11,907 nucleotides of DNA, taken from NCBI GenBank assembly GCA_017304125.1, contig JAFKLV010000279.1, forward strand, positions 1 through 11,907. Reading direction: 5' to 3'. Below are positions 1 to 8,818 of this stretch, piece by piece (position 1 is the stretch's first letter; every line of letters begins with the position of its first letter). The notes beneath the pieces are model-generated. The model was not told the origin of the DNA. It saw nothing but the letters and a program-made list of their open reading frames with translations, and did no database searches. The position numbers were made by a program, and so were the translations under genes. Source of the stretch: Sphingomonadales bacterium. GTDB taxonomy: Bacteria > Pseudomonadota > Alphaproteobacteria > Sphingomonadales > Sphingomonadaceae.

Positions 1-1620
1 GAACGGCAAGGCGGCGAGCGCGGGCCACCACGCGCGCGTCGCGCCGGCCTGCTGGCGCACGCCCGTCCACCACAGGGCAAGCGCCGCGACCAGCATCGCG
101 CCGAGCGCGAGCGTCAGCCCGTCGCTCCCGGCCTGTCGCCCGAGCACCCAGGCCAGCGCGAGCGCGGTGAGGAACATCGGCACCGACAGGATGCGCCGCA
201 CCAGCGCCATCCACGCGCCCGGCCTGGGCAGCAGCCGGCGCAATGCGGGTACGAAGCCGATCAACAGGAACGGCAAGGCGATGCCGAGACCGAGCCCGGC
301 AAACACCAGCAACGCCGCGGCCGTCGGCAGCACCAGAGCCGCGCCGAGCGCGACCCCCATGAACGGCCCGGTGCAGGGCGTCGCGAGGAAGGCGGCGAGC
401 GCGCCGGTCATGAACGCGCCGCTCGTGCCGCCGCTGCCGGCGAAGCGCGGGGTCGGCAATTCGAACAGCCCGGCAAGGTTGAGCGCGATCCCGGTAACGA
501 GCAGCAGCAATGCGCCGATCACCCGCGGGTCCTGCAACTGGAACGCCCAGCCGACTGCGCTTCCGCCTGCCCGCAATGCGAGCAGCGCCCCGCCGAGCGC
601 GAGACAGACGAGGATCACCCCCGCGGTATAGGCCAAGGCCTCGCGTCGCGCCGCGCTCGCGGTCTCGCCCGAGCGCGCGAGGCTCAGCGCCTTCAGGCTG
701 AGGATCGGGAACACGCACGGCATGATGTTGAGCAACAACCAGCCGAGCACCGCCCCGGCGAACGCCACCAGCGCGCCGTCCCACGCCGCGCCCGCATCGC
801 TGAGCGGCGCGACCTGCCCCGGCATCGCGACCACCGCGAGGCCGCGCCCCTCGCCGGTCGCCAGCACGCCCTCGATCCGCCCGGTGACGGGGCTGGCCGA
901 CGCCTTGGTCTCGATCACCAGCCGGTCGCCGTCGCGCCCGACCTTCTGCGGCCCGGCATAATCCACCGCGCCCGCCGCCGCGGCGTAGAAATAGGCGTCC
1001 TTCACCGGCGCATCGGCGGGGTAAGGCACCGCGAGCCGGAACATCCCGCCGCTCGCCGCCCAAGTCGCGGTTGCGCTCAGCGGCTGCGGCAAGGCGCGCC
1101 GCCAGCCGTCGAACCGCGCGCGCGTCGCCGCATCAACCGCGCCGTCGCCGACCGTCAGCAGGGTTTCGAGCGTCTGCGTCTCGGGGACGCACAATTGATC
1201 GGTGCAGACGAGATAATCGGCCTTCACCTTCACCGGCAGGCGGGTGCCCGCGGCAAGGCCCGGCGGGATCTTCAGCTCGACCAGCATCGCGAACGGATGC
1301 TCGAACACATAATTCATCAGCCCGGCGATCGTCAGCCGCCCGGGGATCGGATAGCGCAGCGCGCCCGCGGTAACCCCGGCGGGCAATGTCCATTCGAGCC
1401 GCGTGCCGATCCCGGCATCGCCCGGATTCTGCCAATAGGCATGCCAGCCCGACGCGGGGCTGGCATCGAACGCCAGCGTGACCTCTTTGCCCGGCGCCGG
1501 CTGCGCGCTTTCCGCGACCAGCCGCATCGCCAGATGTTGTTCCTGCGCGGCGGCGGGCGACGCGAACAGCGTCATCAACCCGACCAGAAACGCCGCTAAC
1601 CACGCTTGTCTCACCATCAT
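1..1620 (-). CDS. dsbD: Protein-disulfide reductase DsbD (thiol:disulfide interchange protein), C-terminus beyond the window
   Basis: DsbD carries electrons from cytoplasmic thioredoxin across the inner membrane to periplasmic disulfide isomerases and cytochrome c maturation proteins. The 540 visible codons read from the ATG at 1620 (a second ATG follows directly; neither has a clear ribosome binding site). Residues 1-25 are a signal peptide ending in ASPAAA. Residues about 28-160 form the periplasmic DsbD alpha domain, with the cysteine pair in VCTDQLC (C139, C144). A linker leads to the membrane domain from about residue 280, with the two conserved half-site motifs NIMPCVFPIL (C302) and FLATPCTGPFMG (C416), the expected intramembrane cysteine pair, and about seven hydrophobic helices. 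The C-terminal thioredoxin-like domain would lie left of base 1 and cannot be seen, so a two-domain ScsB-like variant is not excluded. It diverges from the phosphatase gene. Family assignment is secure; the exact start is less so. Confidence 0.93.
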   Translation of the reverse strand, partial: MMVRQAWLAAFLVGLMTLFASPAAAQEQHLAMRLVAESAQPAPGKEVTLAFDASPASGWHAYWQNPGDAGIGTRLEWTLPAGVTAGALRYPIPGRLTIAGLMNYVFEHPFAMLVELKIPPGLAAGTRLPVKVKADYLVCTDQLCVPETQTLETLLTVGDGAVDAATRARFDGWRRALPQPLSATATWAASGGMFRLAVPYPADAPVKDAYFYAAAAGAVDYAGPQKVGRDGDRLVIETKASASPVTGRIEGVLATGEGRGLAVVAMPGQVAPLSDAGAAWDGALVAFAGAVLGWLLLNIMPCVFPILSLKALSLARSGETASAARREALAYTAGVILVCLALGGALLALRAGGSAVGWAFQLQDPRVIGALLLLVTGIALNLAGLFELPTPRFAGSGGTSGAFMTGALAAFLATPCTGPFMGVALGAALVLPTAAALLVFAGLGLGIALPFLLIGFVPALRRLLPRPGAWMALVRRILSVPMFLTALALAWVLGRQAGSDGLTLALGAMLVAALALWWTGVRQQAGATRAWWPALAALPF

Positions 1621-1633
1621 GGCGCGGACATAC
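1606..1633 (+). promoter_or_regulatory. Weak candidate promoter for the phosphatase, inside the dsbD 5' end
   Basis: Only 44 bases separate the two divergent start codons, so at least one promoter probably overlaps coding sequence. TTGTCT (1606-1611) and ACATAC (1628-1633) are 16 bases apart and would give a leader of about 25 bases before the ATG at 1665. On the minus strand TTGGTG and TATGTC, 17 apart, lie in the same gap and could serve dsbD. Both matches are poor against the consensus and are expected by chance at some rate. No Pho box (a direct CTGTCAT-like repeat) was seen. Confidence 0.2.
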
Positions 1634-1664
1634 CGTGCCCGACCAATTGCACCAAGGACCGAAG

Positions 1665-3317
1665 ATGAACGTGCGGATCGCTGCCCTCCCCCTTGCCCTG
1701 TTGTCAGCCGCGATCGCCGTTCCGGCATCCGCCCAGCAAGCCCCCGCGCCGGCCGCCGCCGCGCCTGCCCCCGGCACGCCGCCCAAGCTGATCGTCACCA
1801 TTTCGGTCGACCAATTCTCCGCCGACCTCTTCGCGCAATATCGCAACCGCTTCTCCGGTGGGTTCACGCGGCTCCTGCAGGGCGCGGTCTTCCCGTCCGG
1901 CTATCAGAGCCATGCCGCGACCGAGACCTGCCCCGGCCATTCGACGATCCTGACCGGGATGCGCCCCGCGCATACCGGGATCATCGCCAACACCTGGGTC
2001 GACCAGAAGGTCGGGCGCGCCGACAAACTGGTCTATTGCGCGGAGGACGAGCGCGTCCCCGGCTCGACGCATGACGATTACACCCCGGCCGATTTGCATC
2101 TGAAGGTGCCGACGCTGGGCGAGATGATGAAGGCGGCCAATCCCGCCACCCGCGTCGTTTCGGTCGCCGGCAAGGATCGCGCGGCGATCATGATGGGCGG
2201 GCACAAGGTCGACGAATTGTGGTTCTGGAACGGCAAGACCTTTGTCTCCTACGCCGACCGCAAGGCGCCGCCGACCGTCGTGCGCGCGCAGACCGCCATC
2301 GCCGATCTGATCGCCAAGCCGCAGGGCCCGCTGCCGCTGCCCAATTGGTGCGCGGCGATCGCGCGCCCGGTGCAGGCCGGCGCGCTGACGGTCGGCACCG
2401 GGCGGTTCGAGCGCGCGGCGGGCGATGCCAAGGGGTTCCGCGCCTCGCCGGCGATCGACACCGCGGTGCTCGGCATGGCCTATGGCCTCGCCAAGGACAT
2501 GAAGCTCGGCACCGGCGCGGCGCCCGATCTGCTGATCGTCGGGCTCTCCGCGACCGATTATGTCGGTCATAGCTATGGCACGCAGGGCAGCGAGATGTGC
2601 ATCCAGATGAACGAGCTGGATCTGGCGCTGGAAACCTTCTTCGACGCGCTCGACGGGCTCGGGGTCGATTATGAGGTGGTGCTGACCGCCGATCACGGCG
2701 CACACGATATGACCGAGCGCCAGGTGCAGCGCGCGATGCCGATGGAAACCCGGATCGATGCGGGCGTCTCGCCCAAGAAGGTCGGCGCGGAGATCGGCAA
2801 GGATCTGGGCATCGCCGGACCGGTGCTGATCGCGGCGGAAAGCGACGTCTATATCGCGAACGACGTGCCCGCCGCCAAGCGTGCGAAGGTGATCGCCGAG
2901 GCGGTCCGGCGCTATACCGCGATGCCGCAGATCGCCGCCGCGCTGACCCGCGAGCAGATCGCCGCCACCCCGATGCCCAAGGGGCCGCCGGAAAACTGGA
3001 CCCTGCTGGAGCGCGCCCGCGCCTCGTTCGATGCCGAACGATCGGGCGATATCCTGCTGATGACCAAGCCGCGCGTCACCCCGATCCCGGTCCCCGGCCC
3101 CGGCTATGTCGAGACCCATGGCAGCCCGTGGGACTATGATCGCCGCGTGCCGATCCTGTTCTGGCGCAAGGGGATCGTGCCGTTCGAACAGCCGCTGTCG
3201 GTGGAGACGGTGGATATCGTGCCGACGCTCGCCGCGACGATCGCGTTGCCGGTCAGCGGGCTCGACGGGCGCTGCCTCGATCTCGACGCCTCCGCCGCGA
3301 CGACCTGCCCGCGCTGA
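1665..3317 (+). CDS. phoK: Secreted alkaline phosphatase, PhoK/SPAP type
   Basis: This enzyme hydrolyses phosphate monoesters outside the cytoplasm using zinc and a threonine nucleophile. The ATG at 1665 is preferred over the in-frame GTG at 1635: AAGGA (1654-1658) sits 6 bases upstream and the protein then begins directly with a signal peptide (residues 1-23, ending VPASA). The 550-residue product compares with about 559 for the Sphingomonas BSAR-1 enzyme. The active site is complete: D49 (SVDQFS), T88 nucleophile (ATETCPGHST), N109, K170 and R172 (AGKDRA), D298 and H302 (TDYVGH), D343-H344 (TADHG) and H485 (VETHG). From memory of the solved enzyme these match T89, N110, K171, R173 and its metal ligands, shifted by one to six. 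The six cysteines (89, 125, 229, 312, 537, 548) allow disulfides. It faces dsbD and converges on the kinase gene with one base between stops. Induction by low phosphate is plausible but no operator is visible. Confidence 0.93.
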   Translation: MNVRIAALPLALLSAAIAVPASAQQAPAPAAAAPAPGTPPKLIVTISVDQFSADLFAQYRNRFSGGFTRLLQGAVFPSGYQSHAATETCPGHSTILTGMRPAHTGIIANTWVDQKVGRADKLVYCAEDERVPGSTHDDYTPADLHLKVPTLGEMMKAANPATRVVSVAGKDRAAIMMGGHKVDELWFWNGKTFVSYADRKAPPTVVRAQTAIADLIAKPQGPLPLPNWCAAIARPVQAGALTVGTGRFERAAGDAKGFRASPAIDTAVLGMAYGLAKDMKLGTGAAPDLLIVGLSATDYVGHSYGTQGSEMCIQMNELDLALETFFDALDGLGVDYEVVLTADHGAHDMTERQVQRAMPMETRIDAGVSPKKVGAEIGKDLGIAGPVLIAAESDVYIANDVPAAKRAKVIAEAVRRYTAMPQIAAALTREQIAATPMPKGPPENWTLLERARASFDAERSGDILLMTKPRVTPIPVPGPGYVETHGSPWDYDRRVPILFWRKGIVPFEQPLSVETVDIVPTLAATIALPVSGLDGRCLDLDASAATTCPR

Positions 3318-3318
3318 C

Positions 3319-6204
3319 CTAGCCCGCGGCCAGCATCTCCCCCAGCCGGCGCGCGACCGCGCCGGTTGGGAAGGGCTTCTGGATCACCCGATCCTCGCCG
3401 GCATGCGCCAGCGCGTCGAGATCGGCATAGCCGGTCACGAACAGCACCGGCAGGCGCGGATCAAGCCCGCGGGCGTGCGCGGCGAATTCCGCGCCGTTCA
3501 TCCCCGGCATCGCGAAATCGACCACCGCGGCATCGATCTTCGCGGCGCTGCGCAGCTCGATCAGCCCGCTCGCGCCGTCCGCCGCCTCGATCACCGTCGC
3601 GCCCGCGTCGCGCAACTCCTGTGCGGTCACCGCGCGGACATGATCGTCGTCGTCGAGTACCAGCACAATGCGCCCGGCGACCGAATTGCCGTTGGTGCCC
3701 GCCGGATCGACCGCCTGCGGCTCGGATTTGCCCGACGCGCGCGGCAGATAGACGCGCACCGTCGTCCCCTCCCCCACCGCGGTTTCGATCTGCACGCCGC
3801 CGTCGGATTGTTTGACGAAGCCATAGACCTGCGCCAGCCCGAGCCCCGATCCCTTGCCCACCGCCTTGGTGGTGAAAAAGGGTTCGAACACGCGCGCGCG
3901 CACCGCCTCGCTCATCCCCTCGCCGGCGTCCGACACCGCGACCATCACATAATCGCCCGCCGGCGGGTCGGCCGGCGCGGCGGGCTCGCCGAGCGCGACA
4001 TTGTCGGTCACGACGGTGACAATGCCGCCCGCCGCGCCCATCGCGTCGCGCGCGTTGATCGCCAGATTGAGTACGACCAGCTCGAATTGGGTGGGATCGA
4101 CCAATGCCGGCCACACCCCCGGCGCAAGTCGCGTATCGATCGTGATCGCGCGCCCGAGCGAGCTTTCCATCAGTTCGCGCATCCCGGCGATCGATGCGTT
4201 GAGATCGATCACCTTCGCCTCGAGCCGCTGGCGTCGCGAGAAAGCGAGCAATTGCGCGGTCAGCGTCGCGCCGCGCTCGGCCGCCATCCGTACATGTTCG
4301 AGCCGCTGCATCGTCCGTGCATCGGCGCCGGCCGCACCCAAGGTACGTTCCAGCATCGCGATATTGCCGAGCACCACCGTCAGCAGATTGTTGAAATCAT
4401 GCGCCACGCCCGAGGTGAGCTGCCCCACCGCCTCCAGCCGCTGCATCTGGTGCAGCGTCGCCTCGACCCGCTGGCGCTCGGCGATCTGTTCGGTGAGTTG
4501 CTGGGTCCGCTCGGCGATGCGCCGTTCGAGCGTCTCGCCGGCGATATGCGCCTCGCTGACATCGACCGCGCAGCAGACGAAGCCGCGATAGACGCCATCG
4601 ATCATCCGCGCGCGCGCCTCGGCATGGACCCAGCATGATTCGCCATTCGCCGTCATCAGCCTCAGGTCGCCACCGATCGGCTGGCGCTCGGAAAAGACGC
4701 GGGTGCGCAGCTTCGCCATCGCCGGGCGGTCCTCGGGCAGATAGAGCCGGGTCCAGCCGTCGCGGATGATCTCGGCCGGCGACACGCCGAGCAGGGTTTC
4801 GAAGAAGCGGTTGGCGAAGACGATATTGCCGAGTTCGTCGGTCTGCCAGATCAGCGCGGGCAGGCTGTCCGACAGGTTGCGGAAACGCGCCTCGCTCTCG
4901 CGCAGCGCCTCGCGATCCTGCTTGCGGCGGGTGATGTCGATCACCGTTCCCGCGGCACGGATGCAGCGATCGGCGGTGAAGATCCCGCGTCCGGTGGCGG
5001 CGAGCCAGCGCATCTCCCCGCTGTCGACGCGAAAGATGCGGAATTCCATATCGAGCAATTCGCGCAGCGCCGGATCGACCGCGGCGTCGAGCCCGGCGCG
5101 CACCCGCAGCAAATCGTCGGGGTGGAGCAAGGCGTAGAAATCGTCGATTTCCATCTTTTGCTCGATCGGCGCACCGAAGATCACCTTGGCGCGATCGGAC
5201 CAGCTGATGCGCGAGGCTTCCCCGGTCAGATCGGCATCCCAGATGCCGATTTCCGCCGCCTCGGTCGCCAGCTCGAGCGATTCGCGGCTCAGCGCCAGCG
5301 CATTTTCCGCCAGATGACGGTCGGTGACGTCGCTGCCCTGAACGAACACGCCGTCCACCACGCCGTTCGCATCGACCAGCGGTTGAAGGACGAAATCGAC
5401 GTAGCGCGTTTCGGGGGCGACATCGTGGTGGCGGCGGAGCGTGATCGCCGCACCGATCCCGCGATAGGGTTCGGCCGTCGCGCGCACCTGATCGAGCTTG
5501 GCGACATAACCCTGCTCGATCAGCTCGGGCAGCACCTCGCGCACCGGGCGGCCGACCACGCCGCCGTCGCGATCGCCGATCAGCTCCCGGCCGGCATCGT
5601 TGATCAGATCGAACTGATGATCCGGCCCGCGCAGCACCGCGATGAACCCCGGCGCTTCCTCGAACATCTGCGCCAGCCGCGCCTTGTCCTCCGCCACCGC
5701 GTGCGCGGCGCGCACCCGCTCGGTGGTTTCGGAGACGATGCACAGCACCCCGCCGACCGATCCGTCATCCTGCCGCACCGGCGAATAGGAGATATCGAAA
5801 TACACCTCCTCGCGCCGCCCGTCGCGCTCGACCGAAAAGGGATGATCCTTGGCATGATAGGTTTCGCCGGTGGTGCGGACATGCCCCAGCATCGGTTCCA
5901 GCGTGTCCCAGAAGCCGTGCCAGGATTCGCGCCCCGGCCGGCCGAGCGCGGAGGGATGCCGGTCGCCGATCGTCGCGGCATAAGCGTCATTGTAGAGCGC
6001 GACGTAATCGGCGCCCCAGAACAACACGATCTCCGCCCCCGCCGGCAGCATCAGGCTGACCGCGCCGAGCAAGGCGCGCGGCCAATGCTCGATCGGGCCG
6101 AGCGGCGAGGCCGACCAGTCCTTCGCCAGCATCATCTCAGCCAGCGCACCGCCCCCGGCGAGCTGACGCGCCACCCAGCGCGGATCCGCGGCCATTCCGT
6201 TCAT
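3319..6204 (-). CDS. Hybrid sensor histidine kinase/response regulator with four PAS-like domains
   Basis: A 961-residue cytoplasmic signalling protein; no signal peptide or membrane helix is visible. In order: an N-terminal PAS-like domain (about 25-165) opening with a SPLGPIEHWP motif often found at the head of such kinases; further PAS domains at about 172-300, 306-430 and 435-558, the last two ending in the usual DITRRK and DVSE-type linkers; a heptad-rich helix (555-590); HisKA with phospho-acceptor H602 in GVAHDFNNLL; HATPase with N-box N713/N717, G1 DAGEGM (759-764), F-box FEPFFTT and G2 GKGSGLGL (784-791); and a receiver with D851-D854, phospho-acceptor D896 (VVDFAMPGMNG), T924 and K943. 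All catalytic residues are present. No LOV-type GRNCRFLQ is seen, so flavin light sensing is not supported and the ligand is unknown. No separate response regulator lies beside it. The start at 6204 has no strong ribosome binding site; ATG at 6195 (codon 4) is the alternative. Confidence 0.95.
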   Translation of the reverse strand: MNGMAADPRWVARQLAGGGALAEMMLAKDWSASPLGPIEHWPRALLGAVSLMLPAGAEIVLFWGADYVALYNDAYAATIGDRHPSALGRPGRESWHGFWDTLEPMLGHVRTTGETYHAKDHPFSVERDGRREEVYFDISYSPVRQDDGSVGGVLCIVSETTERVRAAHAVAEDKARLAQMFEEAPGFIAVLRGPDHQFDLINDAGRELIGDRDGGVVGRPVREVLPELIEQGYVAKLDQVRATAEPYRGIGAAITLRRHHDVAPETRYVDFVLQPLVDANGVVDGVFVQGSDVTDRHLAENALALSRESLELATEAAEIGIWDADLTGEASRISWSDRAKVIFGAPIEQKMEIDDFYALLHPDDLLRVRAGLDAAVDPALRELLDMEFRIFRVDSGEMRWLAATGRGIFTADRCIRAAGTVIDITRRKQDREALRESEARFRNLSDSLPALIWQTDELGNIVFANRFFETLLGVSPAEIIRDGWTRLYLPEDRPAMAKLRTRVFSERQPIGGDLRLMTANGESCWVHAEARARMIDGVYRGFVCCAVDVSEAHIAGETLERRIAERTQQLTEQIAERQRVEATLHQMQRLEAVGQLTSGVAHDFNNLLTVVLGNIAMLERTLGAAGADARTMQRLEHVRMAAERGATLTAQLLAFSRRQRLEAKVIDLNASIAGMRELMESSLGRAITIDTRLAPGVWPALVDPTQFELVVLNLAINARDAMGAAGGIVTVVTDNVALGEPAAPADPPAGDYVMVAVSDAGEGMSEAVRARVFEPFFTTKAVGKGSGLGLAQVYGFVKQSDGGVQIETAVGEGTTVRVYLPRASGKSEPQAVDPAGTNGNSVAGRIVLVLDDDDHVRAVTAQELRDAGATVIEAADGASGLIELRSAAKIDAAVVDFAMPGMNGAEFAAHARGLDPRLPVLFVTGYADLDALAHAGEDRVIQKPFPTGAVARRLGEMLAAG

Positions 6205-6289
6205 CGCAGCAAACCACTATCCCGTTCATCTCGCCGCGGAAAGCGGGAACGATAGCGCTGACGCACAAAGCTCACTACGTATCCACGCG
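6205..6289. promoter_or_regulatory. Divergent intergenic region between the hybrid kinase and nadE
   Basis: These 85 bases lie between two outward-facing start codons and must hold, or overlap, the promoters for both genes. No -35/-10 pair of good quality, no clear Shine-Dalgarno for either gene and no convincing operator repeat were found by eye. The assignment rests on position only. Confidence 0.35.
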
Positions 6290-8332
6290 ATGAAGCCAGC
6301 GTTCCAATCGATCCACGCCCATCGCCTGCTCCGCGTCGCCGCCGCGACGCCGCGCGCCTCGGTCGGGGATGCCGCCGCCAATGCCGACGCGACGATCGCG
6401 CTCGCGCGCCGTGCGCATGACGAGGCGGTCGATCTCGTCGTCTTTCCCGAGCTCAACCTCACCTCCTACGCGATCGACGATCTGCACCTGCAATCGGCGC
6501 AGCAGAAAGCGACGCTCGACGCGCTGGCGGCGGTGGCCGCGGCGACGCGCGACCTGTCGCCGGTGCTGCTGGTCGGCGCGGCGCTGGCGCGCAACGGGCG
6601 GCTCTACAATTGCGCGGTGGCGATCGCGCGTGGGCGCATCCTCGGCGCGGTGCCCAAGAGCTATTTCCCCAATTACCGCGAATATTATGAGAAGCGCTGG
6701 TTCGCGAGCGGCAACGGACTGGCCGGGCTGACGATCCGGCTCGGCGATGCCGACGTGCCGTTCGGCACCGATCTGATCTTCGCCGCCAGCGATCTGCCGC
6801 ATTTCTCCTTCCACGCCGAAATCTGCGAGGATTATTGGGCGCCCGTGCCGCCCTCGACCTTCGGCGCGCTGGCCGGGGCGTTGGTGTGCTGCAACCTGTC
6901 CGCCTCGAACGTGACGATCGGCAAGGCGCGCGAGCGCGCGATGCTGTCCGCCGCGCAATCGGCGCGCACCGTGAGCGCCTATGTCTATGCCGCCGCCGGG
7001 CCGGGCGAGAGCACCACCGATCTGGCGTGGGACGGGCAAGGCACGATCCACGAACTGGGCGACCTGCTCGCCGAATCGACCCGCTTCGCGCGCGAGCCCG
7101 AATTGTGCATCGCCGATGTCGATTGCGAACGGCTGGCGCAGGAGCGCACCCGCTTCGGCACGTTCAACGATGCCGCCGCTTTCGCCGGCCACCCGGAGAC
7201 GCGCTTCCGCCGCGTCGATTTCGCGCATGCGCCCGATTTCGCCGATGTCGGGCTGCGCCGGCCGCTGCGGCGTTTCCCGTTCGTGCCCAACGATCCCGGA
7301 AAGTGCGACGCGGATTGCTACGAGGCCTTCAATATCCAGGTCGAGGGGCTCGCCAAGCGGCTTGAGGCGACCGGCGTCAAGCGGCTGGTGATCGGCGTGT
7401 CGGGCGGGCTCGATTCGACCCATGCGCTGATCGTCGCGGCCAAGGCGCTCGACCGGCTGGGGCGGCCGCGCACCGATATCCTCGGCATCACCATGCCCGG
7501 CTTCGCGACCAGCGACGGCACCAGGGCGAATGCGTGGAAGCTGATGCAGGCGCTGGGCGTCACCGCGGAGGAAATCGACATCCGCCCTGCCGCGACGCGG
7601 ATGCTGGAGGATATCGGCCATCCGTTCGCCAATGGCGAACCTGCCTATGACGTGACGTTCGAGAATGTGCAGGCCGGGCTGCGCACCGATTATCTGTTCC
7701 GCCTCGCCAACCAGCGCGACGGGATCGTCGTCGGCACCGGCGATCTGTCCGAACTGGCGCTCGGCTGGTGCACCTATGGCGTCGGCGATCAGATGAGCCA
7801 TTACGGCGTCAATGCCGGCGTGCCCAAGACGCTGATCCAGTTCCTGATCCGCTGGTGCATCGCGACCGACCAATATGATCGCGAGACCGACACGGTGCTC
7901 GACGCGATCCTCGCGACCGAGATCAGCCCCGAACTCGTCCCCGCCGGCGCCGACGGCGCGATCCAGAGCACCGAGGCGCGGATCGGGCCCTATGCGCTCA
8001 ACGATTTCTTCGCGCATCATGTGATCCGCTTCGGGCTCGCGCCGTCGAAGATCCTGTTCCTTGCGTGGCATGCGTGGCGCGACGCCGCAGCGGGGCGCTG
8101 GCCCGACGGCATCCCGGAAGCGGCGCGCGTCGCTTATGATCTCGATACGATCAGGGGCTGGCTGGAGAAATTCCTCCAGCGCTTCTTCCGCACCAGCCAG
8201 TTCAAGCGTTCGGCGCTACCCAATGGGCCGAAGGTATCGGCGGGCGGTGCGCTCAGCCCGCGCGGCGACTGGCGCGCGCCGAGCGACGGCACCGCAAACG
8301 CGTGGCTGGCCGAACTGGCGGGGTGGGACTGA
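6290..8332 (+). CDS. nadE: Glutamine-dependent NAD+ synthetase
   Basis: Catalyses the last step of NAD+ synthesis: ATP-dependent amidation of nicotinic acid adenine dinucleotide with ammonia released from glutamine. The 680-residue protein has the long two-domain form. The N-terminal nitrilase-like glutaminase (about 12-300) shows the catalytic triad E54 (VFPELNLTSY), K123 (VPKSYFPNYREYYE) and C179 (HAEICEDYWAP); these fall within three residues of the Mycobacterium tuberculosis enzyme as I recall it. The C-terminal synthetase (about 340-650) shows the ATP pyrophosphatase P-loop SGGLDS (371-376) and the GTGDLSELALGWCTYG motif with the DQMSHYGVN segment. Length and motifs indicate an intact enzyme. 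The ATG at 6290 is the natural start, although no strong ribosome binding site precedes it. The stop abuts the stop of the convergent membrane protein gene. The long open frame opposite it is a high-GC antisense shadow. Confidence 0.96.
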   Translation: MKPAFQSIHAHRLLRVAAATPRASVGDAAANADATIALARRAHDEAVDLVVFPELNLTSYAIDDLHLQSAQQKATLDALAAVAAATRDLSPVLLVGAALARNGRLYNCAVAIARGRILGAVPKSYFPNYREYYEKRWFASGNGLAGLTIRLGDADVPFGTDLIFAASDLPHFSFHAEICEDYWAPVPPSTFGALAGALVCCNLSASNVTIGKARERAMLSAAQSARTVSAYVYAAAGPGESTTDLAWDGQGTIHELGDLLAESTRFAREPELCIADVDCERLAQERTRFGTFNDAAAFAGHPETRFRRVDFAHAPDFADVGLRRPLRRFPFVPNDPGKCDADCYEAFNIQVEGLAKRLEATGVKRLVIGVSGGLDSTHALIVAAKALDRLGRPRTDILGITMPGFATSDGTRANAWKLMQALGVTAEEIDIRPAATRMLEDIGHPFANGEPAYDVTFENVQAGLRTDYLFRLANQRDGIVVGTGDLSELALGWCTYGVGDQMSHYGVNAGVPKTLIQFLIRWCIATDQYDRETDTVLDAILATEISPELVPAGADGAIQSTEARIGPYALNDFFAHHVIRFGLAPSKILFLAWHAWRDAAAGRWPDGIPEAARVAYDLDTIRGWLEKFLQRFFRTSQFKRSALPNGPKVSAGGALSPRGDWRAPSDGTANAWLAELAGWD

Positions 8333-8818
8333 TCACGCGAGCCCGGCGCCGATCCACAGCACCAGCGCATTGCCGAAGCCAAGCAGGATATCGCGCGACG
8401 CCGCGGGGAGCAGCATCGCGCCGAGCGACACGACACACATCGCCAGCGCGATCGCGAGGAAGCGCCTCGCGCCGCTCGCGTGCCACAGCGCGATGAAGTG
8501 CAGCCCGACGATCGCGCCGACCACGCACGGGAAATAAGCGCCCAACCCGAAACGCGGCAGCAACGCGGAGGCGGCCAGGATCGCCGCCACCTCAAACGCG
8601 ACCGCGAGCAGATAGGCCTTGTGACGGAACAGCGCATTGCCACCACCCGCAAGCGGCGCACCGAGCCACAGCCGCGCGATCAGGCCACAGGCGGCCAGCC
8701 CCACCGCGATGCTGGCGATCGTCCGCACCGGATCGGGCAAGGCGTGTGCGCCGATCATCCCCCAAAAGGCGCCGAACGCGACGCCGATCGTGTGCGGGAT
8801 CGGCCGCGCGCCCGTCAC
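8333..8818 (-). CDS. Small integral membrane protein of unknown function
   Basis: I do not recognise this 161-residue protein. The start is taken as GTG at 8818, whose first bases overlap the TGA of the upstream flavoprotein (GTGA, 8818-8815). A frame opening upstream at 8899 reads arginine-rich, low-complexity sequence that is only a shadow of the flavoprotein gene, so it was not used. Six hydrophobic segments lie at about residues 9-27, 33-52, 68-87, 92-112, 120-138 and 144-160, with short loops; basic residues cluster at R65-K67 and R118-R119. A VGLHFIALWH stretch (104-113) in the fourth helix contains His and Trp and resembles GLHF motifs of some small membrane families, but I cannot name one. 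No signal peptide is evident. Tight overlap suggests co-translation with the flavoprotein. It converges on nadE with no base between stops. Confidence 0.75.
   Translation of the reverse strand: MTGARPIPHTIGVAFGAFWGMIGAHALPDPVRTIASIAVGLAACGLIARLWLGAPLAGGGNALFRHKAYLLAVAFEVAAILAASALLPRFGLGAYFPCVVGAIVGLHFIALWHASGARRFLAIALAMCVVSLGAMLLPAASRDILLGFGNALVLWIGAGLA

Noticed and set aside
1133..1867. A 244-codon minus-strand frame over the dsbD/phoK start region
   Set aside because: It is out of frame with dsbD, whose true frame (from 1620) shows the signal peptide, both cysteine motifs and the membrane helices.
1704..3119. A 471-codon minus-strand frame opposite the phosphatase
   Set aside because: Low-complexity Arg/Gly/His shadow of phoK, whose active site is complete on the plus strand.
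3106..4638. A 510-codon plus-strand frame spanning the end of phoK and the kinase gene
   Set aside because: It crosses two genuine gene ends and reads as arginine- and histidine-rich shadow with no domain.
6275..8071. A 598-codon open frame on the minus strand across nadE
   Set aside because: It is antisense to a gene with full catalytic motifs, is rich in Arg, Gly, Ala and Asp, and shows no domain. Long antisense frames are expected at this GC content.
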